This document shows positions 1 to 12,067 of a stretch of DNA of 64,000 bases, in pieces. Position 1 is the first letter of the stretch; each line of letters begins with the position of its first letter. Where the stretch lies: contig CAUYUJ010014188.1 of the NCBI GenBank assembly GCA_963575745.1, positions 163,501 through 227,500 of the forward strand. The letters are read 5' to 3'. Made by a program: the position numbers and the translations under genes. The DNA comes from Prorocentrum cordatum (taxonomy: Eukaryota; Sar; Dinophyceae; Prorocentrales; Prorocentraceae). The notes beneath the pieces were generated by a model. That model was not told where the DNA came from and searched no databases. It worked only from the letters and a program-made list of their open reading frames with translations.

Positions 1-140
1 CATGTATATATGGATGGATGGATGGATGGATGGCGATGTATACAAATATGCACACACGTACATACATACATACATACATACACACATACATGCATACCTA
101 CCTACCTACCTAACTACATACATACATATGCATACATACA
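1..140. repeat. GGAT and TACA microsatellites
   Basis: A run of GGATG units (about 11-33) is followed by CATA/TACA tetranucleotide runs (about 57-90 and 105-140). Short ORFs read across it encode only tandem peptides and are not genes. Confidence 0.9.
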
Positions 141-2323
<2,183 letters not shown>

Positions 2324-2720
2324 GAGCCCGAACGACTTTCACCAGAAGGAAAGGCCCGAACGCCTCACATAAAGACAACAGGCACCCACGACTCACACCA
2401 CGAGGAGCCCGAACGACTCACCCACCAGGACGGGCCCCAACGACTCACACCAGAACGACGGGCCCGAACGATTCACATCTCACGGAGCCCGAACAACCCA
2501 CGCGCAAGGAGGCGCCCGAACGATTCACACCAGGACGAAGAGCCCGAACGACCCACACCACGAGGACCCCGAACGACTCATACACAAGGAGGGACCCGAA
2601 CGACGCACAGCAGGACGACGAGCCCGAACGATTCACACCACGAAGAGCCCGAACGACTGACACACAAGGAGGTACCTGAAGGACTCACGCCAGGAAGGAC
2701 GAGAGGAGCAGAGCCCGAGA
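2324..2720. repeat. GAACGACTCACACC minisatellite, array 1
   Basis: Degenerate tandem array with core CCCGAACGACTCACACCA and a variable spacer such as GGACGAGGAG, spacing roughly 24-30 bp. The same core recurs in five other arrays in the first 21 kb. Because unit length is often a multiple of three it leaves long open frames rich in PERFT/ARTTH peptides, which are not genes. Confidence 0.92.
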
Positions 2721-3314
2721 AAGGAGAAATCTCACGGATTGACTCAAACGATTCTAACGCGGCAGAGGCAAACGGGCAGGACTATGAAGGGAACACGTAT
2801 GTGTTTGCACGGGCCGGACTGCTCAGGCGCTCAGACAGCGTGTAGATAGATCAGGAGTCCACGAGCAGCGATATCACCCAGCACTGATTCAGTGCTGCGC
2901 CGCAAACTACACCCACCAATGAATCTTTACTGAGAAGAATCACCACCACCATCACTTCCGAGGGTAACCAGCACCATCACATAGTATAGTAACCAGAACC
3001 AAAGATCCCAAGTACGGAGTCCAGCCAGATCGCAGTGCGAGTCCCGCCAGCGGGATGTTGCGTCATGTTCTGGAGCTTACTCGAAGCGCCTCCGAATCTG
3101 AGTACAGGCGTGCCCACCATTGGCCACGTACCGATGCCCACGCCGTGTATACAGCATCCACGGCCCCCTTTGACGCAACATCCAATGTCCAACCTCTCTG
3201 TAAAAAGTAGTAGTCACGTATAGACGCGTCAGATCCTCCGTGGTACATATTCACATCACCACTACTGGAAGAAACATCATACACCACCTGAGCCCACTGC
3301 ATGGTACCCCCATG
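2721..3314. other. No gene recognised
   Basis: Unremarkable sequence downstream of the OB-fold gene (which runs on the minus strand). A short CACCACCATCA patch lies at 2940-2980. It may contain the 3' untranslated region, but no dinoflagellate polyadenylation signal can be identified by eye. Confidence 0.5.
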
Positions 3315-5514
3315 TCACTGAGTAGTAAGCTGCTCGGTTTTGGCGGTGCCCAACATAGCGGGCTGGCCGATAGGGATTAGCATCAAATCCTTCAAAAGAT
3401 AAAGTGTGCCCTTGGAATTTCCAATGGCCGCGCGGCCTGTGCCGTAGTAGACCGCGACGTCCTGGGAGTTCCGCAGCGCCTGGGACTCCGCATTGTGCTT
3501 CACGGCGCAGCAAGTGAAGTGCAGACCACTGTTGTCCACTATATCGAATATCCGTTTCGCGTTCCCCCCTTGTGACATCTCCAACGATTGCAGATCCACC
3601 ACTTTACCTTTGACCGACAACCGGAATGGAGGGTTTAATTTGTTGCGGAGCGAACGAAAGACGGAAACGCAACAATCCGAAGGAGGAACCCCATACCTCA
3701 TCTGGATGAGATTCTCTGACGTCGGAGCAGACAGAACCTGCACTGTCGTGCCCAGCTCCCCGCCAACAGCTTCGATGGACGTCAACATACGAATCCGCGT
3801 CAGCAACTCCCCATTCCAATTGTTCTTCCCCGCTCCCTGGATGCGAACCTTGGACAGGTCTACGACGCACGGAGCAGCGTCGCCCCGATGGCGACGCTCC
3901 TGCACGGCGCGCCAGATGCTGCAGATATCTTCAGCGGCGTCACCCCATAGGCACGCGCAGATGGGCCCCGTCTTGTCCACCATGACCACGTCGGCCGCCT
4001 TCCCTTCCGAAGACGGATCCTTCCGCTTCCGCGGAGAACCCTCCGCGTAATGTACATCGCGAGGATTACTGTCGCATACAATTACAACGCCCTGGAAATG
4101 ACACCTGCCACCCTCCTCGGAAGACTGGAGAATTGCCAGCGCAGATTTGTGAAATATCTCTTCGGACGCCGACGATGTCGGACCGAACGCCTGCCCTGAG
4201 AGGATCAAATCGATGCCAGACAAAGCAGAAGTCGACGTCCCATCCGAGAGTTGCGTGGACTCATGGGCCACGGCGCTCTCCTCGGCGTGTCGGAGAACAG
4301 AGCCCCCAGGACGAACCTCCGATACGCTTTTCCGCAATAACGTGTAGTACCGAGATGCCGCAAATGTTTCTGGTGGCTCCGATGGTAGCATTTTTCTCTG
4401 CTTGGCCGTGTGCGATTGCACAAATTGGCTGCATTGCTCCGTGACTCCCGTCACGGCGAAACTGTGATCAGCCGCGGATGCCTTCAAGAGGAATGTTTTA
4501 CGCTCCGCTGCTTCGTCTGCGGAGACTCCAAACCCCGGGCCCACCAACGGCCGAAACGTCGCAAACGCGCCTAAACCAGTCCCCGCGTTCTGGTGCGCAT
4601 TCGCATCGCACGTCTCGCGCACAATGCGAAAGTAGTCCTCGTCCAAACTCTCTGAAGATATCATGAGCGTCCGCTCCACTGAGTTCGACAACTTCAGCCA
4701 TCTCATCCCAAGCTAACCACAAATTATTGTCCAGCAGCTCCAACAATTCTGGCCTCATTGCCGACGCGGCATCACGAGCGAAAACCTTCTTCTCCCTGTC
4801 ACCGATGGACTGCGGAGAGATGAGCGGGATGAACGTCGACTGGGAAAACCGGTGGGCAAATGTCCTGGCGTCGAGCGACTGCTTGGCGAGAAAATCGCGC
4901 ACGTGCTTGTAGTTAAAATTGAGTGCCCACTGAGCATGCTTCTCGTCCATCGACGTCCCTGGATCTCCAGGGCTATTCTTAAAATACTCCTGTTTCTGAA
5001 AATCAATATAGCTCTGAATCTGCACAGCATCCAGCTTTTCCACGAGACTCATGGCTTCCTCGGCGGCATTCTGCTCGTCCTCCGCTCGCAAGTCTATCGG
5101 GCGAATGAGCGGGAACTCTTTCGCCGCCGCTCGAGAGTGCAGATCATCCACCAAAGTGGACATGTCCTCCGCCAAGTCCTCGCCGCCAGAGCCTGCTTCG
5201 CCCAGCGATTCGAGCAGCGTGGTCAAATCGGCCCTCACAAACGATGTGTCCGAAGGCCAACCCCTGCTCTCGAACATCTGCTTCAGCGACTCCACTGTAA
5301 CCGTTTCGGCACTCACGCCGCTACTCGCGCCATCAGCGCCGCGACACCCTTCCAGGAACACATGCAAGCCCTCAACCCCAGGCTTCAGGATAACTTTCTC
5401 TGCCGCGCCGTCCGCTTGCGCAGCAATGTGGTCGAAAGACGCCCCCACAGCCTCGAGGAAAGTCTGAGTGGTCGTGGCCCGAATACCGTGCTGGAGGATT
5501 GGCCACCTCGCCAA
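3315..5514 (-). CDS. Protein with two OB-fold-like domains, reading frame broken once
   Basis: The gene lies in two overlapping minus-strand frames. The first (5514 to about 4690, then noise to 4498) begins MARWPILQHGIRATTTQ and is acidic, without a recognised domain. The second (up to 4706, ending 3315) has two segments with the beta-strand pattern of OB folds as in replication protein A. One starts CHFQGVVIVCD and contains VMVDKTGPICACLW (about residues 202-300 of that frame). The other starts FRLSVKGKVVDL and contains FDIVDNSGLHFTCC and YLLKDLMLIPIG (about 362-447). The second frame is closed by a TAG just upstream of its first Met, so the join must lie between about 4500 and 4703. It is either an indel or an unrecognised intron. 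OB folds suggest single-stranded nucleic-acid binding; this is inferred from pattern only. A spliced-leader-like relic lies 30-50 bp upstream. Confidence 0.6.
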
Positions 5515-5546
5515 GCGAATTGAATGGGAACAGCGGTGTGAACAAC

Positions 5547-5566
5547 GGCTGAGCTACGCTCACTAC
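5547..5566 (-). repeat. Spliced-leader-like relic upstream of OB-fold gene
   Basis: On the minus strand this reads GTAGTGAGCGTAGCTCAGCC. It matches the tail of the recurrent block seen upstream of other ORFs here (consensus GTGGCTGTGAG then CTTAGCTCCGCC). The 5' unit is too diverged to score with confidence. Confidence 0.5.
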
Positions 5567-6232
5567 CGATGATCTGGCAGACGCGCTCGACTCGAGCCCG
5601 CGGCTCGAAACAATGCACCAACCAACTTTGCATGCAGGAACCATTCGTGCACTAAAAACCACGCGTAACGCACTACAAACAACAACCAAATCTGCGACGA
5701 AGATCACTCACACTGCAACGACATGACACCCTACGGCACCCAAATTTCCCTCGTCTCCCATGTGTGAGGATGTGGCATGATGTAGGATATGGAATGTCAC
5801 GATGATGAAGATGTCAATGATACGATGTGATACGATATCACGGACGACGCACCACCTGATCCATGTGAGGCACGATGACATGTAAATACTGGGTTGGCCG
5901 TTGCGTTGTTGCAGGACCGGTAGGGTGTGACTAGATGATGATCCTGCAGGATGCTGTTGTATGACACGTCAGGTGGCGTTGGCAGTCACGATCAAGAGAC
6001 AGGGCACACACCCAGGGCCGCGCCCCTTCTCTAAAGCAAAGAGTGGGCAGGCACAACACACACTAACTCAACACAAGCACTCTCAATGCGAGTGCGAATT
6101 GACCATCACCTACTACCCTATGTTTCAATACGTGTACTCGTTGCCTTGTGCGCAGCTTCCCCATGACGCACCACCCGTGATTCTGTCCCTCCCACCACGA
6201 ACTCCATCCTCTTATCAATGATCATATTGTGC
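5567..6232. other. No gene recognised; ATGATG/ACGATG low complexity
   Basis: Contains CATGATG/GATGATG-rich patches (5770-5960) and an ACACAC/CTCAAC-rich patch (6045-6080). It sits between two minus-strand genes and no ORF within it looks coding. Confidence 0.55.
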
Positions 6233-7030
6233 TTATTGTGGCTCTCCCGACGATGAGGCTGCCGACATTGTTCCCCTCATGGTTTCCATCCTCTTGCCTA
6301 GCTCCATCTTGCGTTTCGCGTATCCCACTAGAGGAGGCCAGGTGTCCTCCTGCTTCTCTGGCATCTCGGGCACCTGAGCCTGCGAGGTGTTGACGCTGTC
6401 GTAGTCGGGCCACACCTCATAATCTTTCCATCCGTAGGCATGCCAGGTCTCTGGCTTGTTCTTGTCCCAGGCCTGGTTTCCTCCCTGTAGGGCCTGCCGC
6501 CCGTCGCGAAGCTCTCTGCAAGCTGCCACCACATCGAAGATCTCTTTGCGTTGGTCCTTGGCGAGCTCCTCGCGACGCGCCACCCTCAGCTTGAACTCGA
6601 TATCCTTGATGTTCTTCGTCTCGTCGGCTTGCGGCTTCATGTAATATTTGGCCGATGGCCAGATGAGGGGGAGCTCCGACTGGTACTTCAACGTCCCGTG
6701 GGCCTCGATCAGCTTTCCCAGGCCTGCCGTGATGCCTTGGATCTGGTCCTCGATGTTACGAATGTTCTCCGCGACCATGTAGATCTCCTGCGACGTCTGC
6801 GCTTTGACCATGGCGCTGCGAGTCAAGCACGTCGTCAGCTGCAGCTTGGAGGCCTTCAGGGTGTCCATCTGCGCCTCGAGAATCTTCAATATTTCTGTCG
6901 TCACCTCGCGGCTCCTCTGCAGATTCGTCTCCTGCAACTCGATCACATAGCTTACGTGCCCAATCACCTTGTCCTCCGATTCGCCTCGATACATCGGAGC
7001 GTCTTCTGGTACTTCTGGAGGCGCAGACAT
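6233..7030 (-). CDS. Hypothetical coiled-coil protein, 265 aa
   Basis: A single uninterrupted frame opening MSAPPEVPEDAPMYRGESED. Residues about 20-110 are rich in heptad-like Leu/Ile/Val spacing with many charged residues (for example VTTEILKILEAQMDTLKASK), which indicates an alpha-helical coiled coil. The second half is Trp- and charge-rich (PETWHAYGWKDYEVWPDYD) and ends in a Ser/Gly tail. No enzyme motif, signal peptide or membrane segment is visible. I do not recognise the family. The ATG is preceded 67-96 bp upstream by a spliced-leader-like relic that is shared, with flanking bases, with the next gene upstream (see 9136-9169). The composition is less GC-biased than the surrounding repeats, which supports real coding. 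Function unknown. Confidence 0.6.
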   Translation of the reverse strand: MSAPPEVPEDAPMYRGESEDKVIGHVSYVIELQETNLQRSREVTTEILKILEAQMDTLKASKLQLTTCLTRSAMVKAQTSQEIYMVAENIRNIEDQIQGITAGLGKLIEAHGTLKYQSELPLIWPSAKYYMKPQADETKNIKDIEFKLRVARREELAKDQRKEIFDVVAACRELRDGRQALQGGNQAWDKNKPETWHAYGWKDYEVWPDYDSVNTSQAQVPEMPEKQEDTWPPLVGYAKRKMELGKRMETMRGTMSAASSSGEPQ

Positions 7031-7096
7031 CCCCAGCTTCAGGCGAACACTCGGAAGAAAGGGGCACTTGGCGGTGTTGGAAAACTGAGCGTCCGT

Positions 7097-7126
7097 GCGG
7101 AGCTAAGCTCACAGCAAAAATGATAC
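7097..7126 (-). repeat. Spliced-leader-like relic upstream of coiled-coil gene
   Basis: Minus strand reads GTATCATTTTTGCTGTGAG followed by CTTAGCTCCGC. The first part is close to the spliced-leader core GTAGCCATTTTGGCTCAAG. The surrounding ~80 bp (7085-7165) is recognisably homologous to 9124-9205. Confidence 0.6.
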
Positions 7127-8058
7127 ACGATTAGAACTCACGGGCACTGAGGAATGCTCGTAGACACCACCGGTGCAGGGAATGTGACCGTAGCTCTCTC
7201 CTGTTATCCTGGGTGATATCGTAGCCCTTCCCATGAACGTGTCGAGCCTCGCGAGAGCCATCGTCGGACACTCTTGGGCCCTCTTGGTGCCTCCTCGGCG
7301 CTTGCCGGGGCTAGCTTGGAGGACAACGATCAAAGCACAAGAGACCTTCAATTAGTGCTGCCCCCAGGAGCCCTTGCTCCTGCCGGGATCCGACTGGGTA
7401 CATGGTAGCGCGGAAGCGATGCAACGTAGGCACGTGCAACTCACAGCCACATTGCGTAATACTACGAGACAGGATGGCAACGGCCACACCTGAGGTGCAG
7501 GGAAAAAGGACTTTGCCCACTCCTACACGTCTTGCTGATTTCGCGTTTTGTCTTGGGAGCCTCATAGACCATCACGCGGCTGCTGCGGACCTCCGTCTGG
7601 CCCCCAGCGGCCTCCTTGGAGCCTCTGCCAATCGAGAGCGACCAAATGTCTTCCCTGGATGACCCCCAGACGCTTCCCCTAGAGTACCTCTCCCGCCATC
7701 TCCTCCAAACACGAACGCGTTCCGAAGAAATCCATGCGTCAGCTGCTTGGACCCCTTCGTGCATGACCTCCCATGCCCACCCTCATCCCTCAGGCGTGGG
7801 CGCGAACTGCGCCCATAACATGACATCTTCCCGCTGAGCGCTCTACCAAAATCTCACGTGCCATGCCGACGAACGGAAGGGTGAGTAAACAAAAGGAAGC
7901 GCGATGAATGCAACTATTGTGGGTGGCTATGTTCCAACTGCGCACTGGATGCAAGCGCGCGCTATGGCAACGAGCCCATGCTCTGCACATTGCGCTCCCT
8001 ACTGTGGCCCTGCCGCTGCAGTGAAAAACGCGCACAGAGCCGACACAATGAAAACACT
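7127..8058. other. Gene-free stretch with one isolated spliced-leader-like relic
   Basis: No convincing coding sequence. The only clear structure is the relic at 7438-7483. ORFs such as minus-strand 7572-7826 lack any domain and sit in competing open frames. Confidence 0.5.
7438..7483 (-). repeat. Spliced-leader-like relic, tandem pair
   Basis: Minus strand reads CCGTTGCCATCCTGTCTC then GTAG, followed about 22 nt on by AATGTGGCTGTGAG. The first part aligns with the full spliced-leader exon including its leading CCGT. No ORF directly downstream was recognised, so this may mark a lost retrocopy. Confidence 0.6.
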
Positions 8059-9077
8059 TTACTGCACCAGCTGGAGTGCCCCACGCATGCCTCGGTACCG
8101 ACAGCTGTTCGCAGCTGCGCAGTCCGCAGAATGCCACGCGCAGAGCTGCGATTCCAGGTCCAGCATCTCGAACGGGGGCAGCCGCGGCGGCCCGGCCCAA
8201 TCTGCGCGGATGCTCTGAGACAGCAGCGCCAGCGCTGTGTCAGCCCCAGCCAAAGTCACGCTGCGACCCGCGAGCGGGCGAAGAGCCGCCAAGCCCGTAG
8301 AACCAGCGAAACCGCGGGTCGCAACTGTCGTCCACTGCGCCATCCCCAGTTGCGACAACAACACAGGCATGAATTTAGCGGTATATCCCCCGATGGGCAG
8401 GCCAGACCCGCACAAGGCATCCATGGCGCTCGAGGCGTTGCCTTCTTGCAGTAGAGCGCGCGCCCCTGGAGCTCGGCGTGCGACACCGAGCACTAAGGAT
8501 GCAAGGCGTCGAGCTTTGCGCCGAGCATGCGCCTGGGTGCCTGTGAGAAGCGACCGCCCACGGCAAACGCGAATGCTGGGGTTCGCTACCTGCGCATCTT
8601 CCGCGCGCGTTTGCAAGAGCCTCCTCACCAGATCGCCGCGGTAGGATGCGGTCGTGAGGGGAATGCCCACGGCCTGCACCCATGCGTCCGTCCAGAGCAA
8701 ATAGCAGTACCAACAGCAGCCAAAAGGGCTGCACCATGGGTCCTGAGGCGCCGCAGCTGACAGAGAATTGCCTGTACATCACGAGTGACGAGGCACGACA
8801 CGCCGAACGGGATGAAGTCGACGACCCGGTCGCCGTTCTGAATCGCCTGCTGACTGCGCCTGATGGTGCTTTTCAGCCACGAGACGAAGCTAGCACTTCT
8901 GACGTTGGTCATTCGGCGCAAGATATTGCCCTTCCGCTCCCGTAGACCGGACTGCTGGCGGACTTGGCGAGCATGGTAGCGCCCAGACATGTGGACGTCA
9001 TACTTGCTCTTCCGCGTGCCGTAATCTATGCTGCATATTCTGCATCGCCACGGTGGGCCCTCGCACTCCCCAGACAT
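8059..9077 (-). pseudogene. U1-type zinc-finger ORF joined by frameshift to a second frame
   Basis: The first frame (9077 to 8625) opens MSGECEGPPWRCRICSIDYG and has Cys12, Cys15, His29 and His35 of its frame in C-x2-C-x13-H-x5-H spacing. That matches the U1/matrin type of C2H2 finger, which binds RNA or DNA. It then continues SFVSWLKSTIRRSQQAIQNG. Around 8700-8760 the coding signal passes into another frame (8700 to 8059), containing WVQAVGIPLTTASYRGDLV and DTALALLSQSIRADWAGPPR. Either an intron was missed or an indel has broken the gene; no canonical splice junction is obvious. The second half has no recognised domain. Two spliced-leader-like relics lie upstream (9136-9169, 9222-9273). Confidence 0.45.
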
Positions 9078-9135
9078 AGCTCACACCACCATTTCCAACT
9101 CAACGCTCCAGGATGTTGGACGGAAGAGCGTCCGA

Positions 9136-9169
9136 GCGGAGCTAAGCTCACAGCGCAGGTGATGGCCAC
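9136..9169 (-). repeat. Spliced-leader-like relic nearest the zinc-finger ORF
   Basis: Minus strand reads GTGGCCATCACCTGCGCTG then TGAGCTTAGCTCCGCTC. It shares flanking sequence GAGCGTCCG and the downstream AGAACTCAC with the copy at 7097-7126, so these two upstream regions are duplicates. Confidence 0.6.
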
Positions 9170-9221
9170 AAAGAACTCACAAACACAGACGAATTGCTCA
9201 TAGGCGCCAGCGACTGCTGCT

Positions 9222-9273
9222 GGCCGGGCTAAGCTCACAGCCACGCTACATTACTCTGAACCACAATGGCACC
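9222..9273 (-). repeat. Spliced-leader-like relic, tandem pair
   Basis: Two 20-nt units on the minus strand: GGTGCCATTGTGGTTCAGAG and TAATGTAGCGTGGCTGTGAG, followed by CTTAGCCCGGCC. Same layout as the copies at 16372, 19177, 19695, 20435 and 21804. Confidence 0.7.
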
Positions 9274-9344
9274 AGCAACCACGAAAGTGCAGGAGATGTA
9301 CATGTGGAGCTCTCCTGAGATCCTGAGTGAAATCCTGGCCCCAT

Positions 9345-10075
9345 CTGAGGCTCCTCGTGCTGTGAATCGTTCAGAGTCCTCGACCAAATAAGAGTCGTTC
9401 AAGCTCCTCGTGGGGTGAGTCGTTCGGGCTCCTCGTGGTGTGTGTCGCTCGAGCGCCTCGTCCTGCTGCGAGTCGATCGGACCCCCTCCTTCAGGGGTGA
9501 GTCGGTCGGGCTCTTCGTGATGTGGGACGTCCGGGATCCCCGTGCTGGAGTGAGTCGTTCGGGGTCCTCCGGTTGCGAGTCTTTCGGGGCTGTCGTCGTG
9601 GTGGGACTCGTTCGGGCTCCACGTGGTGTGAGTCATTCGGGCTCCTCGTCTTGGAGTGAGTCGTTCGGGGTCCTCGTGTTGCGAGTCTTTCGGAACTCTC
9701 GTCGTGGTAAGAGTCGTTCGGACTCCTCGGTGTGTGAGTCGTCGGGCTCCTCGTGGTGTGCGTCGTTCGACCGTTTCGTCCTGCTGTGACTCAGTAGGGC
9801 CCTTCCTTCGGGTGTGAATCCTTCGGCCTCCTCGTGGTGTGAGGTGTTCGGGACCCTCGTCCTGGTGTGAGTCGTTCGGGGTCCTCGTGGAATGTGTCCT
9901 TCGGAGCTGTCGTCGTGGTGGGAGTCGGTCGCGCTCCTCGTAGTGTGAGTCGTTCGGGCTCTTCGTCCTGGTGTGAGTCGTTCGAGCCCTTCTTTCTGGT
10001 GGGAGTCCTTCGGGCTTCTCGTAGTGTATGGGTTCGGACCATTCGTCCTGGTGTGGGTCGTTCGGGCTCCGCAGA
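9345..10075. repeat. GAACGACTCACACC minisatellite, array 2, inverted
   Basis: About 25 degenerate units reading on the plus strand as GAGTCGTTCGGGCTCCTCGT, i.e. the reverse complement of the other five arrays. Length about 730 bp, the longest array of this family here. Confidence 0.92.
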
Positions 10076-10716
10076 ACCTGAGGCTCTCGGGCACCTCGTT
10101 CCCTTTGGGAGCGTCTGGTGGTCCTCTTGCTGGCCCTTGGGACTCCTCGGAGTATCTTGGAGGCCTTCGAGGAGACGCTTCGGATCTCCTGGGGGACTCA
10201 GCGACTGTGGCACGATAAGTGTGAGGCCAGTAGATAAACTGTGGCGGGATGGCCGAAGGCTGGTATATAAACCGATCCTCGGTACACAGACTGCGGCTAC
10301 GGAGAACCGCTGGGGAATTGTAAACCCTTCGACCCTCCGATGGCCAAACCATTGTGAACCCTAGCCTTTGTCACAGACTCTTGTGCGCCCGAAATCGTGA
10401 TCGCGACCCCCAGAAAACAGCACGAGCAGCATCCCCAGAACCAACGCAATTCATACACCCGATAGGAACTCGAAAGACACGTGGCATCAGCGTGGTTATC
10501 ATAAAGCACGATTGAACGTTCCAGAGTTCCCCTGCGGATACTGAGTTCGGGCACGCCCTCTGGTAGCTTGTGGGCGGAGAACAAAGCTACGCGCAGTCAT
10601 GCACAGACTCTGACTGCATGACGACACCAGGAGTTCCTAACGGGGTTCATAGAATTTGCCATGTCACCGACGTGCACGATACGCTGGCTCAACGCTCTTA
10701 TGTCAACATGCAAGAG
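10076..10716. other. No gene recognised
   Basis: Unique-looking sequence between two minisatellite arrays of opposite orientation. A GGCGGAGAACAAAGCTACG stretch (10573-10591) weakly resembles the tail of the spliced-leader-like block but was not scored. No ORF is supported. Confidence 0.5.
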
Positions 10717-11093
10717 CAAGCCCGAACGACGAACACCAGAACGAGAAGCCCCAACGACGCACACCTCGATGAGCCCCAACAAAGAGCGGCCCAGCAACTC
10801 ACAGCAGGATGAGCGACCCACACGACTCGCAACACGACAAGCCAAAACGACTCACACGCAAGGAGGCGCCCAAACGACTCACGTCATAACGAGAGGCCCG
10901 GCCGAAACACACGGTGAGGAGCCCGAACGACTCACGCAGAAGGAGAGGCCCGAACGCACACACAAGGAAAAGAAGTCCGAACGACGCACACCACGAAAGA
11001 CACGAACGACTGACACACAATGAGAAGCCCGAATCCCTCGCACGAGGATGGACGAGTGGCCGCATCGACTCACACCACGAGAAGCCAGAACGA
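10717..11093. repeat. GAACGACTCACACC minisatellite, array 3
   Basis: Degenerate units such as CGAACGACTCACGCAGAAGG and CAAGCCAAAACGACTCACAC, forward orientation. Flanked on the right by unrelated sequence. Confidence 0.88.
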
Positions 11094-11737
11094 TTCCCAT
11101 AGCTGCACCCCACACACAACCGATGCGGGGCATGCTCTCTGGAGGCAATCCCCCGGGCACTCGAACCCTGCAGGTTTAGGGGAGGCCTTCTCCCTGCTTC
11201 TTCTTCCTATTCTTTCTCAAGCAAAGGCGAAGGCAGTTCAGCCAGTGGACGGATCATCGGACGTTCGACCTCCAGGCCCGGCGAGGACCCGATCGGCATC
11301 CAATGAAAAAATCGCCTGATCTCTCCCACCTTTGGCAGCGAATGGACAGCTTCACACACTGCCCGCATGTGCATGTGTATTCTTCATTGTATATCTCTGT
11401 GTGTGTGTGTGTTGTGCGAATGTGTTTTGCATGTACATACACGTGTGTGCTACACAGAGTAGGGCACCCGAATTCGGTTACACAAGAAGCGCCTTCTTGA
11501 AAAGAACAGCTCGCCAGAGGCGCGTGTCTGGGATATGCAACGGTGGCAACCGTGTCTGCACGTCCTCGGGCTTTGGCCGAAAGATCGCTGCTACCACGAA
11601 AGCGGGGCCAATGGCCGAGAGAGTGCAACATGCATCACGATGTCATCTACTCCAGCAACGATGCCACAGCGAGACAAGAACATATATGAGCGCGAGCGTT
11701 GCGCTCGGTCTGCAGAGTGACGAAGCTACGAGGAGTG
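11094..11737. other. No gene recognised; short GT run
   Basis: Contains a (GT)n patch near 11396-11412 and a pyrimidine-rich patch at 11190-11225. No coding sequence supported. It lies beyond the GTC array at the 3' side of the helicase gene. Confidence 0.5.
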
Positions 11738-12005
11738 CGCCTCCTGTCGCCGCCGTGGCGACGGCGTCGTCGGCGTCGCCATTCACGTCCTCGATGTCGT
11801 TGTCGTCGTCGTGGATGTCTGGACGACGTCGTCGTCGAGTCTGCGCCGACGTCATCGACGTTCTCCGCGTCGGCGTCGTCGCCGTCGTCGTCGCCGTCCT
11901 CATCATTATTGTCGTCGTCGTCGTGGAGCGGTCATCGTCAGCGTCGTCGTCGTGGTCGTGATCGTCGTCGTCGCCGTCGACGTTTTCAAAATCGCCGCCG
12001 TCGGC
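11738..12005. repeat. GTC trinucleotide array at the 3' side of the helicase gene
   Basis: Imperfect (GTC)n, interrupted by GGC/TCA. The matching position beside the deleted helicase copy (17935-18180) also carries a GTC array, so the repeat was probably part of the duplicated module. Confidence 0.9.
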
Positions 12006-12067
12006 GTCGTCCACCGAGTATCACTGCTACGCGCCACAACAGCTCCCGCAGCAGAAAGACTAGGCAT